Positions 35,865 to 46,953 of a DNA stretch of 64,000 bases are shown here, one piece after another (within the stretch, counting starts at the first letter, position 1; each line of letters opens with the position of its first letter). The notes under the pieces were generated by a model. That model was not told the origin of the DNA. It did no database searches and saw only the letters and a program-made list of their open reading frames with translations. Both the position numbers and the translations under genes were made by a program. The stretch is from assembly GCF_001039355.2 (NCBI RefSeq), contig NW_019775003.1:433178-497177 (forward strand), written 5' to 3'. This DNA is from Lingula anatina (taxonomy: Eukaryota > Brachiopoda > Lingulata > Lingulida > Lingulidae).

Positions 35865-38796
35865 TTGGTCATCAGCGTTGACGGAGACCAGAACCTAAAT
35901 ATTTCAATGCCTGATTAAACTGTAATGTCTAGAAATAAAGATGGTTATGGGCATGGCTTTAAATCATTCTTTGACATTTTTCAAATGAAACTGCATGAGG
36001 AAGCAAATTAATCAAAATGATAAAAACGGTCATATGACGAAAAACAACAGAACTATCAATTTCATTTCTCATTTTGTCTTTATCAGGTTAAGAGAAATTA
36101 TATCCAGCTATTGGATGTGAAAGCCATTTAGTTCATGGCGGTAAGTTAATGATTCGAAGGTAATTCTGCGTGGCCAAACGCGTCAGGTATTGAACACCGA
36201 ACTGATATGATACCAAGAATAGCTTAGGAGCTATCAATAAATCAAGCGTTTCGTGCGGTCCGAATGGTCTTTTGGCAGGTTGACCCCTTATCGGCAGGCT
36301 GGCCCTTCACTGCTGTATTAAGGTGGCCTTACGTGACTTCTAGTTTACTGAATGTAGGCCTACAGGAGGATCATGAATGTGGGAGTGGGCAGTTGTCATT
36401 ATTCATTACAATATAAATATTTTTTGGGGGGGGGGGGGGCGAGATCGATTATCAAGTTTTAGCATCTCCCACCACAATTTTTACTTTCCTTCATTTAGCG
36501 TTTAAATGATTACAAAAGGTGGTACAAATTGCGTGTTGATAACTTCAGGACTTCAACAACTGCCACCCCCACCCCTCTCCCGGAGCGTTCATTTCAGCAT
36601 ACTGCGCGTGTACTCTTCATCATCTTGAACTCTCTTTTTCAGTTCATTTATTTCATGGTACATCTCTTGTCTAAAAGTAATTTTTTGACATGCAAGATAA
36701 AACATTTTGCTATCTGCTTGTTTATACTAATATGTCTGGTAATAGCTTAAACTTCGTTTATGAATACAGCCATTTGACCTTTTCGCTCTCTGAGATATGT
36801 TTTTTTTTTCACCTAAAACAGCTACTCGTGTCTGATCATTCTATGCATTTACTTCATCATATGCTGTATCGTGTTTTCCGGCATTTTTGTTCTTCTTCAC
36901 CCAGGCGAGCGCGTGGGGCGGGGGATGGGTGGGGTGATATACAAATAACGATATAACCTACAAATTAATTTTGATGTAGTTGCATGCATGTGCATTCGTT
37001 TTATTATATATATGTCGTCATTATCGTATCTTTATCTCGTATCTTTATCTCACTTAAACGTTTAATTTACGATCTTGCGAATTCTGCCACGTCGATTTCT
37101 GCTATAAAACCAGTGGCGAGGTCCTGGAAATAAATGAGGTTTGGATTTTATAACAAAACTGAGGTGTTGCGTTTTTTCTCTTTGGGGATAACTCAAGTCA
37201 GATATCATGAGCCGAACATAGATCATCCTGAGTCGGATTAGCTCGCCTAGAAGTAACTTTATTACGTATATAAATCCCGCTGTATATCTTAGATCTCACT
37301 AGAGGGTAGGGCCGTGAGGGGGGGGGGGGGAGAGGGGGCGGGTTAGCATGAAAATCCATAAAAAGTAGTGGCGTGAAGGGGGGATGCCTCTTATACTCTG
37401 TTTCCCGATGGTGTAATTGAAAAATTGGTAAATTTGCGAAATATGCTTATTTGGATACTCATACGAATAGTGACCCAATTGTTATCTATTGTTAACATAT
37501 TTATCTGTCCAAGCATCTCTCAGTTTGGCTTTTTTTACTTGGGAAAGAAGTTAAAAATACCAGAAAGATTATTCATGACAAAAACCAACTTACCACTACC
37601 CCCAGGTTGCTTCACATTTGACTGCTGTATGAGTGGTTAAAGGCTACCGGACGTAGATAAAGAATAAGATACCACTTTAAATAAATATGCTCTCTTTGCA
37701 AGGCTCATCGATACAAAAATCAAAGAATATATACCTTTTCAGTGATGTGAAACCATGCCGTTTCACTCAGCGTTTAGAAAAAATCCTGGATTCGACACAG
37801 ACGACACACGGGTACTGTTTCTGTTCACAGAACCGTTTCTGAAACTGTTGTCATTATCGTTTAATATAGCTACGCTCTCGTTACATCACGGAAACCAGTC
37901 GTTTTCTAGTCATCATACACAGGAAGATCATGTTATCCCTCTCCTATCACTTTCGCAGTTCTCTTAATTTTCCTTTTTTTGTGAGAAAACATCATTAGTG
38001 GTTAAAATCAAAATGCCACTGTGCCAGTCTCCGTTGCCGTCACCTGCAACCACTTCCCGCGGTGGCACATCTTGATCGTGACAGGGAATCAGGGGAAACT
38101 CAAATAAATCAATAATGAAAAAGTATGCTGTCTTTGTACCTGTAGAAGACTCAGGTGCAAGGATAATCTAGACGTGTGGATCATACAAGATAATCATGAC
38201 TGACAATGGAAATCAGATGATAAAATTGCCCAGAAATCTTCATTTGATAATTCAAGTGTATTTATGAAAATAAAGGAGAGCCTAAACAGGAGAAAACACG
38301 GGATATGTGAACTTTTGACCGCATACATCTCCAACGATGTACAGCAATTTGGGAAGTGGGGAATTATTTTGACATGTCCGTTCATTTAATCAGCGGTTTG
38401 TAAATTTCCAAGAATAAGGCCTGCATTTTCTTTGACCCTTCAGATGTTTTCTGTGTTTTACAGCTGTCAGAAGCGTATTACGTCATTATCACGTGGAATG
38501 CCACGCACATTAATATCCCTTTTTCGAAAATCCCTCTAGCATTAGCACATTACTGAATTTTAAGTTGGAAAAAAAAAGCTAATACACCTACTTCGTGTTT
38601 TCAGCCATAACCGCATCTCGCCAGAGAATAAGCCGCTTATATCATGTAAATCTGAATCCCCGCTGGCCAAGAGATCTAGATTTCGATTAATGAGACGTCT
38701 GCGCGCCCGGCGCATTACTGCCTGCTTAGGGCTGCCCGATTTATGCGGCGTAACGCGCACGTGCCATGATCAAACCACCATGTTCTTTTAACCACA

Positions 38797-38816
38797 CCAT
38801 GGAAATATTTCCATGG
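38797..38816. repeat. 20-bp perfect palindrome
   Basis: CCATGGAAATATTTCCATGG is its own reverse complement. It lies just after a GC-rich, CpG-containing block with a CACGTG E-box, so it could be a regulatory site; this is unproven. Confidence 0.8.
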
Positions 38817-39768
38817 CCACACCAACCATGCAACTATATGAAAGCATTAAAATTATGATACATTGATCTTTGTATAACACCACTGAAAGACAATAGTGCC
38901 TCACTTGAAGCTGGGGTTTTATGAAAGATAAACAAAGACTACATATACGGGAAATATCGTGACACAAAGAAGAATGCTATCATAAAAAGTCTATTGAGTT
39001 TTAAAATGATTTATAATCACCTTACTAGCTCAATTGGTTCGGGAATCTTTTTTAGTTCATAACAGAGTCCAAAAGTGTTTTCTATGTCACTTAATTCCGT
39101 TAAATTGCCATCTCTACTCGCCATTACTTTTGCTATTATTGTTCTGTACGTGATCAAAATTGTCGATAATTCCCATTACAACTGGTGCTCTTATAGTTAA
39201 AATGTTTTGGATATGGTACATTAAAGTCACACGATACTCATCAATCCCATTACTGATATAAATACTCGCTCTCTTTGCTGTTAAGTACGCAGAAAGAGTA
39301 ATCTGATAATAATTTATCAAAACGTAAATAATTGTCTAGTAAAAAAAACTGCATTGCTTTCTAAAATCTTGAGATAACAGCAGAACGGACCTTTTATCTA
39401 TGAAGTCAATTAAAAAGATACTTTCCTGTATGAATGTTTTATACATGTATATATTCCAGAATCAGATATAATAACGTCAGTGTTTTTATAAATCCGGCAA
39501 TGAATACAATTAGTCTAGTGCATGATACCCGCGTGCGCACACATGGTTTTGCAAAATGCGCGACAGAGATGCACACGCGTTCACACACGCGAATGATAAA
39601 TGTGGTTATATTAGTTCGCGATAGTGACACAAACACAGTCGTATTCTGACATCATCAATTGGTGTGCTATAGGAGACATCACTTGAAAAACACGTACTTC
39701 TTTATATTTCTAGAACTTGAGTACCTGAGCATCATTATATCCTTCTGAATTTTTTTTTTTTTTTTGAG

Positions 39769-40231
39769 AAAAAGGCGTAACTTTCTCTACAAGCCCTGGT
39801 GCGTACCAACTGAAAATAGAAAAATATGCACAAACCTGGCGGACAACAATTCCGAATGCATCTGCAGACGTGACAAAAACTTGGCTCAATCCCCCAACCA
39901 CGCCACATCCTCCGTGTATTTTAGGAACAACCGTCTTGCAGATTCAGATGATGATCTTTTAATGCTCTTACTGGAGCAAAACAACAGGCGTGCTAACGTT
40001 ACTGAAAAATGCTCTTCCAGGAGCAGCAAAGCTGCGTCCATGCTCGTCAAATCAAATTTAACAAATGCGCTCGCACCGTGGCAAAATCAAACTCTACAGT
40101 TGTACCTTCCGTTTTCAAGCAAACATGGCATGCTGCAGGAAATGGATGTTTCCTACCCGAATTTTGTCCATGAATTGATTTTGATTTTAATTATTCATGT
40201 CAATTTTAAGGTAGAATTCTTCTGGCATTAG
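39769..40231 (+). CDS. candidate terminal coding exon, unknown protein
   Basis: A 463-base open stretch ends at TAG 40231 and is followed by AATAAA at about 40315. It has no ATG near its start; instead a T-tract ending in gag just before 39769 looks like a splice acceptor, so it would be a last exon. The predicted peptide begins RRNFLYKPWCVPTENRKIC, has four cysteines in about 25 residues (C..C..C.C), NxS/T sites (NNS, NVT, NLT, NQT) and basic pairs, which would suit a secreted or prohormone-type protein. No upstream exon was identified, I do not recognise the sequence, and it may be chance. Confidence 0.3.
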
Positions 40232-40319
40232 AATGCCTGATGAAGTGGTCAGAGTATAAAAGACAGAAGGAAAATATATCTCTTGTTGCAAGGTTGTATA
40301 ATTAAACATATATTGAATA

Positions 40320-43174
40320 AACGTATAAACGGTGGTTGATTAATTGTTTCAGACAGTTTGATTAAGGGGCGACAGAGGGAGGTGGGATTCTCTCCATGTT
40401 AGCAAAAAAAAATCATCAACAAGAGTTCAAGACATCTGTTGCAGAGCTAATTCCTCTGCCTGTCGACAAACAATGTCGCCTACTCAATTTTGCCTCCTCT
40501 TATTAAGAACTGAATTCATGTTAATTGAAAGGCATTGAAGCAGTCTTTTGATTATGATAAAAAATGCAGCGCTATTTCTAGATGAGGAAAGTCTGTTAAA
40601 GAAGAGAAAGGAATTCCTAGGCCATTTAGTGAGAGCTATAGCTACATAGCTCACTTGTTAAATTTGTGATCTAGGTTCACCAAAAAAATTCAATATACCC
40701 GAGCAACCCTTAAGAGAAACAAGCCAGAATGTCCACTTCCAAAACTTCCCGTCAGACATGCGCACCTGTCGCCATTTATTTAGCGGCAACACAACCGCCT
40801 GTACGCCGTCATCAATGATGCCAAAAATTACCTGCGGTCCGTTCTACTTATCTGTACTACATAACGTAGTGCCCAGTCCCACGAGGATTATTTTAAGCAC
40901 GTACCTGTCCAGACCCCTCCGTGATAACAGCCACGGCCAGCTTACGCCAGGTGTGTTCTAATGTAATAATCTACTACAGGGCTATCATTTCGTGTGAAAG
41001 CCATGGGAGGTCAGTTAGTTGAATTTGGATTTTCTTGAATATATGTACTTTTTGAACCCCATACAAAATACAATTTAGATGTGTATTTGAAGAAGGATGC
41101 AGGCGCCATTTTCTACAATAGAATATAAATAAAAAGTCACCTTCAGATATATGTAGACCTAGCTTACATAATACACGTACCCAGTACATACAAATGATAT
41201 AGCTACGTGTAAGTGATCCATCCACTCTGGGAAACGTAGAGGCACTTCATTAAATGCGCCAATTTGATAGGTAAATATAAAACACTTTAGTCGATTACAT
41301 AAATGGTAATTGCTTAGATCACGTACCTTGAGTCGAAACGTCTGGACACTGTAATGACGAACCAAGTGATTGGCTCCCACATTACTGTGCAAACACTTTC
41401 CATCCGTTTACCTTAATAGCCAAGTTTGCCCTAGTACATCTTACATTTGAAGGTAAACTTTCCGGAAATTGGCTCCAAATAAAATTTTCCTCGAGAAAAA
41501 AAAGTTTCTCATAGTTATTCAAAATTCACTGCTGGATTCGTACTTGCACTTGGATTCGATATGTTTTACCATTTGTGCATGTATGTATTTGGTGCATTTG
41601 TGCATACATTGAGACTGCTCGAGTCTTCCTTACATTTTTAAGAAGGAATAACGCCATCAGGGTTCTTTTATTTCAGGGGTTTTATTACTTTTAGGGTGCA
41701 ATTTGGAAAAGATAAGTACATTTGTAGCTTCCCAGGATATTTAGACATACAAAAATGACTCTGGGACATTTTCAGATGCGTATAGTATACCATTAATGTC
41801 GCTAAGGGCCCATTATTCCTTCGCCGGCGTACTCCACCAGACGCTATTACCATATACCGTGACTAAATACATGTACAGTGTGAACCGTATTGTATCGCTT
41901 TCAGTTGACAGTCAATCCATCGTAATACCCGTTTCGTGATGACAGAATAAGAGGCACTTTACCTAATGACGTCGAGTGGGGCACAGCGCGCGATGCTATG
42001 TCATATTACACGGCCAATGTAGACCTCTTTTGACATTATAACACGCTTTGGTGAAAATGTCATGGACGGTGCCAATTTGTCATTTGCTCTTAACGTGAAT
42101 AATTCTGATGCCTTAACACAAACAATTACTCCATTGACAAGTAAAGATTAAGTCCCTAGAAGATTTTGCACCTTCCTACAAGGAAATCTTAATCTAAAAA
42201 CGAGACAGCCTGCCCCACTAATATTGTTAGAGACTCCGAAAGGGGAATTGATATTCGGAGAAAATCAAGAAGCACACTTTTGTTGGACTCTTCTGGGAAT
42301 TTCTTTTCATTATAAGACTTGTTTCTCTCAGAGTTTTTTTTTTAATTGCACTGGTGTTCTTGTGCACAGAGCATTTGCCATGTTTCTTTAGCGACAGCAA
42401 TGATCATGCTCACATTTATTTCTTCGTTTCCATTTTATCGTCAATATATGTCTGCGAGAAATTTTCTAGGAAATGCTGACTCAAATAATTACGACTCTCA
42501 GTGATATTCACAAAAAGCCCTTTTTGTTTAAAAAAAAAGGGCTGTCTGGAAAGATGCTTAATGCAAATTTAAAAGATAACGCAGTCGTGTCTCGCGTTTT
42601 GGCAACGAATCACAACTGCGTCAACTTTTCGGCCTACAGGTGCTTCAAATGAAATCGGCACAATTTGGTGAGAACTATCCTGCATTTAACCCCAGGGAGT
42701 GGAAGACCTCAGTGTTTTCCCCAGGGAGTGGAAGACCTGAGAAGCCAATCACTTCAGTAACTTTGGATAAATGTCGGACAACTTGTTGTTTGCCAGCTTG
42801 GGTTGTTAACTTTACCTACCTTTCCAGGTTGTTATCCGTCGTATCAATATCGATAAAAGTACAACAACTATGAACCCCCTCAACTTTAATTCATGTCTTT
42901 GAGCTTCATGACACAATTCTTGCGTGAAATGGATCCTTAATGACTGCACTGAGACAAGGAAAAAACGTTAACACGCCTTTTTAACAGATACGAAACGATC
43001 TCTTGTATTTGCATGCAGGTAAAGCAAACCCATAATTATGTGCCACGAAACCCTTGAAGACAAAAATGATTGCACGCGATCCGCTAATGGACACCCTTAA
43101 ATAATCCCAGGCGCAGTTGTTGAAATTGATAGAAATGATGGACATGCTTGGATTTTAGATTTTTAAATGCCCTT
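40320..43174. other. gene-poor stretch
   Basis: No gene recognised. A GC-richer block at about 40750-40960 has, on the minus strand, a 66-base open segment bounded by cag and gtgcgc (VIFGIIDDGVQAVVLPLNKW), which could be a small exon but has no partner. A 19-bp direct duplication lies at 42691-42738. Confidence 0.35.
42691..42738. repeat. two-copy 19-bp direct repeat
   Basis: CCCAGGGAGTGGAAGACCT occurs at 42691-42709 and 42720-42738 (period 29). Confidence 0.9.
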
Positions 43175-44411
43175 GCCAGAATTACCTTAATTTGTAAAGG
43201 GTAGCGAAAGTAAAATAACATCAGGTTGGTGGCCGTCAAAAATCAATAATTTCTAACGAAATAACAAAGAGACACATAAAATGCTTTATTATAAACCTGT
43301 GTCGAGCATAATACGAATAACATCAAAAATAAAAAAAAAGATATAAAAATCAGGAAGGAGCTTAAATCATGAAATTTTAAGTGTGGGGTAAAAAAAGCAC
43401 TAACAGAAAACAATGGAAAACACGTGTGCTTTGTGAAATATAGATGGAGCTCTTAATTGCATTGTCTAGCTTTAAAAAAGTACACAAAGACGTGTTGAAA
43501 TATTCAGGAATATTCTGAAAGGTTCACCACAATGGTGGCATCAGTGAAATAAATCGCATACAACGATCTTTTCATGCTGGTTGTCCATCTGTGCACTTCG
43601 TAGATTTACACCCCATTTCCATAGATTAGATCGACCTACTTTAGATCGACCTAACTCCCTGGGGGTTCACGCTTAATAGCTGTCAGCCGGGCGGACACGA
43701 AAGTTAATTATCCCCTTACAGCTTGTAGTAGGCGGGACGGACATTTAAGTCGGATTATCTGAAAGTATTCTAGTGAGACTCCCCGCGGGGATAGATCGAT
43801 CTAAAATCTATGGGAATAGAGCCTAAGTGTAAGCGCGAAACAGACCGTAATAGTGTATTTATACAGTTCAGAACACGAAATATTAAATTCTGCGTACCAA
43901 TTATTTCTATCAGAAAGCGTTAGTATTGCCCTTTTCCAGAACTCAGACACGCTGAAGAGAGCACTTTAAAAGGACACAGTCCCTGTGGATCGTGGAAAAA
44001 TCAATTAAATGCCATTAATAATCGTACTTGTATCAAAATGATTTTATAAGGCTCGAAGTTCGAGTGGTGACAATGAATAACAGTGACTTTAGTCTAGTGG
44101 TGACCAAATAGACACGCAGAAGTCGAGATCACTGGCTCAATATAAGCAAAATAGCAACATGCGTGTGCGTGTCTTAAAATGAAATCATGATCGCATTTGC
44201 TTTCTCTCTATCTTTTTCTTAATGGAACGCCCTAGAGATACACGGTATACCAGTAACTACAAACCAGAAACCACAAGAGGAAATTTTAATTCTCTGTTAG
44301 ACTCTGTTACACCTGTACAACGTTACAAAAGCCCTGGATCCAAATTTACTAATGGTTTACAAAACCCTGCCAAACAAAAATGCCATTTGTTTCTTTGGAC
44401 AGATTTATCCG
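43175..44411. repeat. duplicated 1,237-bp block, copy 1 (left of the gap)
   Basis: Aligns without indels to 44889-46125 at a constant offset of 1,714, with about four substitutions seen. It stops exactly at the run of N. Most likely two contig ends representing the same locus or two haplotypes, not a real tandem duplication. Confidence 0.9.
43609..43823. mobile_element. TA-flanked MITE
   Basis: The left end CACCCCATTTCCATAGATT and the reversed right end GGCTCTATTCCCATAGATTT, followed by AGATCGA.CTA on both sides, bound 215 bp between TA dinucleotides (43607-43608 and 43824-43825). The same element reappears at 45323-45537 in the duplicated block. Confidence 0.65.
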
Positions 44412-44888
44412 NNNNNNNNNNNNNNNNNNNNNNNNNNNNNNNNNNNNNNNNNNNNNNNNNNNNNNNNNNNNNNNNNNNNNNNNNNNNNNNNNNNNNNNNN
44501 NNNNNNNNNNNNNNNNNNNNNNNNNNNNNNNNNNNNNNNNNNNNNNNNNNNNNNNNNNNNNNNNNNNNNNNNNNNNNNNNNNNNNNNNNNNNNNNNNNNN
44601 NNNNNNNNNNNNNNNNNNNNNNNNNNNNNNNNNNNNNNNNNNNNNNNNNNNNNNNNNNNNNNNNNNNNNNNNNNNNNNNNNNNNNNNNNNNNNNNNNNNN
44701 NNNNNNNNNNNNNNNNNNNNNNNNNNNNNNNNNNNNNNNNNNNNNNNNNNNNNNNNNNNNNNNNNNNNNNNNNNNNNNNNNNNNNNNNNNNNNNNNNNNN
44801 NNNNNNNNNNNNNNNNNNNNNNNNNNNNNNNNNNNNNNNNNNNNNNNNNNNNNNNNNNNNNNNNNNNNNNNNNNNNNNNNNNNNNNNN
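44412..44888. other. assembly gap (477 N)
   Basis: A run of 477 undetermined bases, flanked on both sides by the same sequence. Any open frame drawn through it is meaningless. Confidence 0.99.
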
Positions 44889-46125
44889 GCCAGAATTACC
44901 TTAATTTGTAAAGGGTAGCGAAAGTAAAATAACATCAGGTTGGTGGCCGTCAAAAATCAATAATTTCTAACGAAATAACAAAGAGACACATAAAATGCTT
45001 TATTATAAACCTGTGTCGAGCATAATACGAATAACATCAAAAATAAAAAAAGAGATATAAAAATCAGGAAGGAGCTTAAATCATGAAATTTTAAGTGTGG
45101 GGTAAAAAAAGCACTAACAGAAAACAATGGAAAACACGTGTGCTTTGTGAAATATAGATGGAGCTCTTAATTGCATTGTCTAGCTTTAAAAAAGTACACA
45201 AAGACGTGTTGAAATATTCAGGAATATTCTGAAAGGTTCACCACAATGGTGGCATCAGTGAAATAAATCGCATACAACGATCTTTTCATGCTGGTTGTCC
45301 ATCTGTGCACTTCGTAGATTTACACCCCATTTCCATAGATTAGATCGACCTACTTTAGATCGACCTAACTCCCTGGGGGTTCACGCTTAATAGCTGTCAG
45401 CCGGGCGGACACGAAAGTTAATTATCCCCTTACAGCTTGTAGTAGGCGGGACGGACATTTAAGTCGGATTATCTGAAAGTATTCTAGTGAGACTCCCCGC
45501 GGGGATAGATCGATCTAAAATCTATGGGAATAGAGCCTAAGTGTAAGCGCGAAACAGACCGTAATAGTGTATTTATACAGTTCAGAACACGAAATATTAA
45601 ATTCTGCGTACCAATTATTTCTATCAGAAAGCGTTAGTATTGCCCTTTTCCAGAACTCAGACACGCTGAAGAGAGCACTTTAAAAGGACACAGTCCCTGT
45701 GGATCGTGGAAAAATCAATTAAATGCCATTAATAATCGTACTTGTATCAAAATGATTTTATAAGGCTCGAAGTTCGAGTGGTGACAATGAATAACAGTGA
45801 CTTTCGTTTAGTGGTGACCAAATAGACACGCAGAAGTCGAGATCACTGGCTCAATATAAGCAAAATAGCAACATGCGTGTGCGTGTCTTAAAATGAAATC
45901 ATGATCGCATTTGCTTTCTCTCTATCTTTTTCTTAATGGAACGCCCTAGAGATACACGGTATACCAGTAACTACAAACCAGAAACCACAAGAGGAAATTT
46001 TAATTCTCTGTTAGACTCTGTTACACCTGTACAACGTTACAAAAGCCCTGGATCCAAATTTACTAATGGTTTACAAAACCCTGCCAAACAAAAATGCCAT
46101 TTGTTTCTTTGGACAGCTTTATCCG
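44889..46125. repeat. duplicated 1,237-bp block, copy 2 (right of the gap)
   Basis: Counterpart of 43175-44411; the sequence continues past 46125 into unique DNA. Confidence 0.9.
45323..45537. mobile_element. TA-flanked MITE, second copy in the duplicated block
   Basis: Identical in structure to 43609-43823; present only because the whole block is repeated. Confidence 0.6.
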
Positions 46126-46238
46126 TTTGCATTCTGTATGGTATAACAGGCATTTGGAGACAAAAAAAACCCCAAAGTTCCCCGGCGGCTGCTTTGATGC
46201 TCGAAAATTGTATCAATTTTTCGAGAAGATTACATTGA
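45936..46238 (+). CDS. candidate 100-residue single-pass membrane protein
   Basis: Open frame from ATG (MERPRDTRYTSNYKPETTRG) to TGA, about 53 polar residues, then a hydrophobic stretch (CHLFLWTALSVCILYGITGI) and a basic segment. AATAAA occurs at 46422-46427, about 180 bases after the stop. The first half is repeated at 44222-44411, up to the gap. The composition would fit a small type II membrane protein, but I know no family; it may be a chance frame. Confidence 0.25.
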   Translation: MERPRDTRYTSNYKPETTRGNFNSLLDSVTPVQRYKSPGSKFTNGLQNPAKQKCHLFLWTALSVCILYGITGIWRQKKPQSSPAAALMLENCINFSRRLH

Positions 46239-46912
46239 GATTTCGCTGGTTTCACAGAGACTCCTGTTTTCTATTTACTAGGATATGCTTTTTGTTTCCT
46301 CCAGCTAGTCGTGTCTCTGTTCACAATAGTGGCATGTGTATAAACGTTGGTATAATTCTGTTCGGTTTGCAACGTGACACCATTAATCTTTATAGACAAC
46401 AAAAGAGCATTTCATCTGTTTAATAAAACAAAGTTGCATTTGGTTTAGATATAAGAGGAAATTGAAAATACGTTTGTTAATTCAGCCATGCAAATCGATT
46501 TCAGTTAAATGGCATTTTTTGTATTCAGCTCTTTGCGTAATGGATGAACTTCAGTATGACTGTAGTATAAAAAAATACCATTATGGGAATAAAACAACTG
46601 ACTGATGCTTTTCTGCTTTTATGATTTGGTTATTGGCATGAATATCTGTTCCCAGTCTAGGTTTACAGTGCACCGTAATTCAATTTAAAGTTATAATATC
46701 AGAACATCGGTCACCGAGTGCACACGTCACGAATCTCGTCAGTTATATAATGAAATCTTTTTAGAGGGAAAAACAAATATAAGAGAAGTGCAAAATAACA
46801 TATCCAATATGTAACCTTCCAGGCATTTCCATTATCAGTATATCGATTTTGACTTCCATGTTGAAAGCAGCAGTGTCTTTCTTAAAGGAAACAAGCAATG
46901 TCGTCACTAAAG

Positions 46913-46953
46913 CTCTCTCTCTCTCTCTCTCCCCCCCCCCAAAAAAAAAAAAA
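46913..46953. repeat. (CT)n-polyC-polyA tract
   Basis: CT repeats run into ten C and then thirteen A. Confidence 0.95.

Larger units (their letters stand above)
33066..39768. other. gene-poor stretch
   Basis: No gene recognised. It holds a long (AT)n at 33361-33444, (GA)n at 35824-35861, poly-G tracts near 36427 and 37320, and a GC-rich island at about 38690-38830 with a CACGTG E-box and a 20-bp perfect palindrome. Confidence 0.4.

Noticed and set aside
44222-44911. Frames of 174-229 codons across the N gap
   Set aside because: Most of their length is undetermined bases; only the short real part, repeated at 45936, is worth noting.
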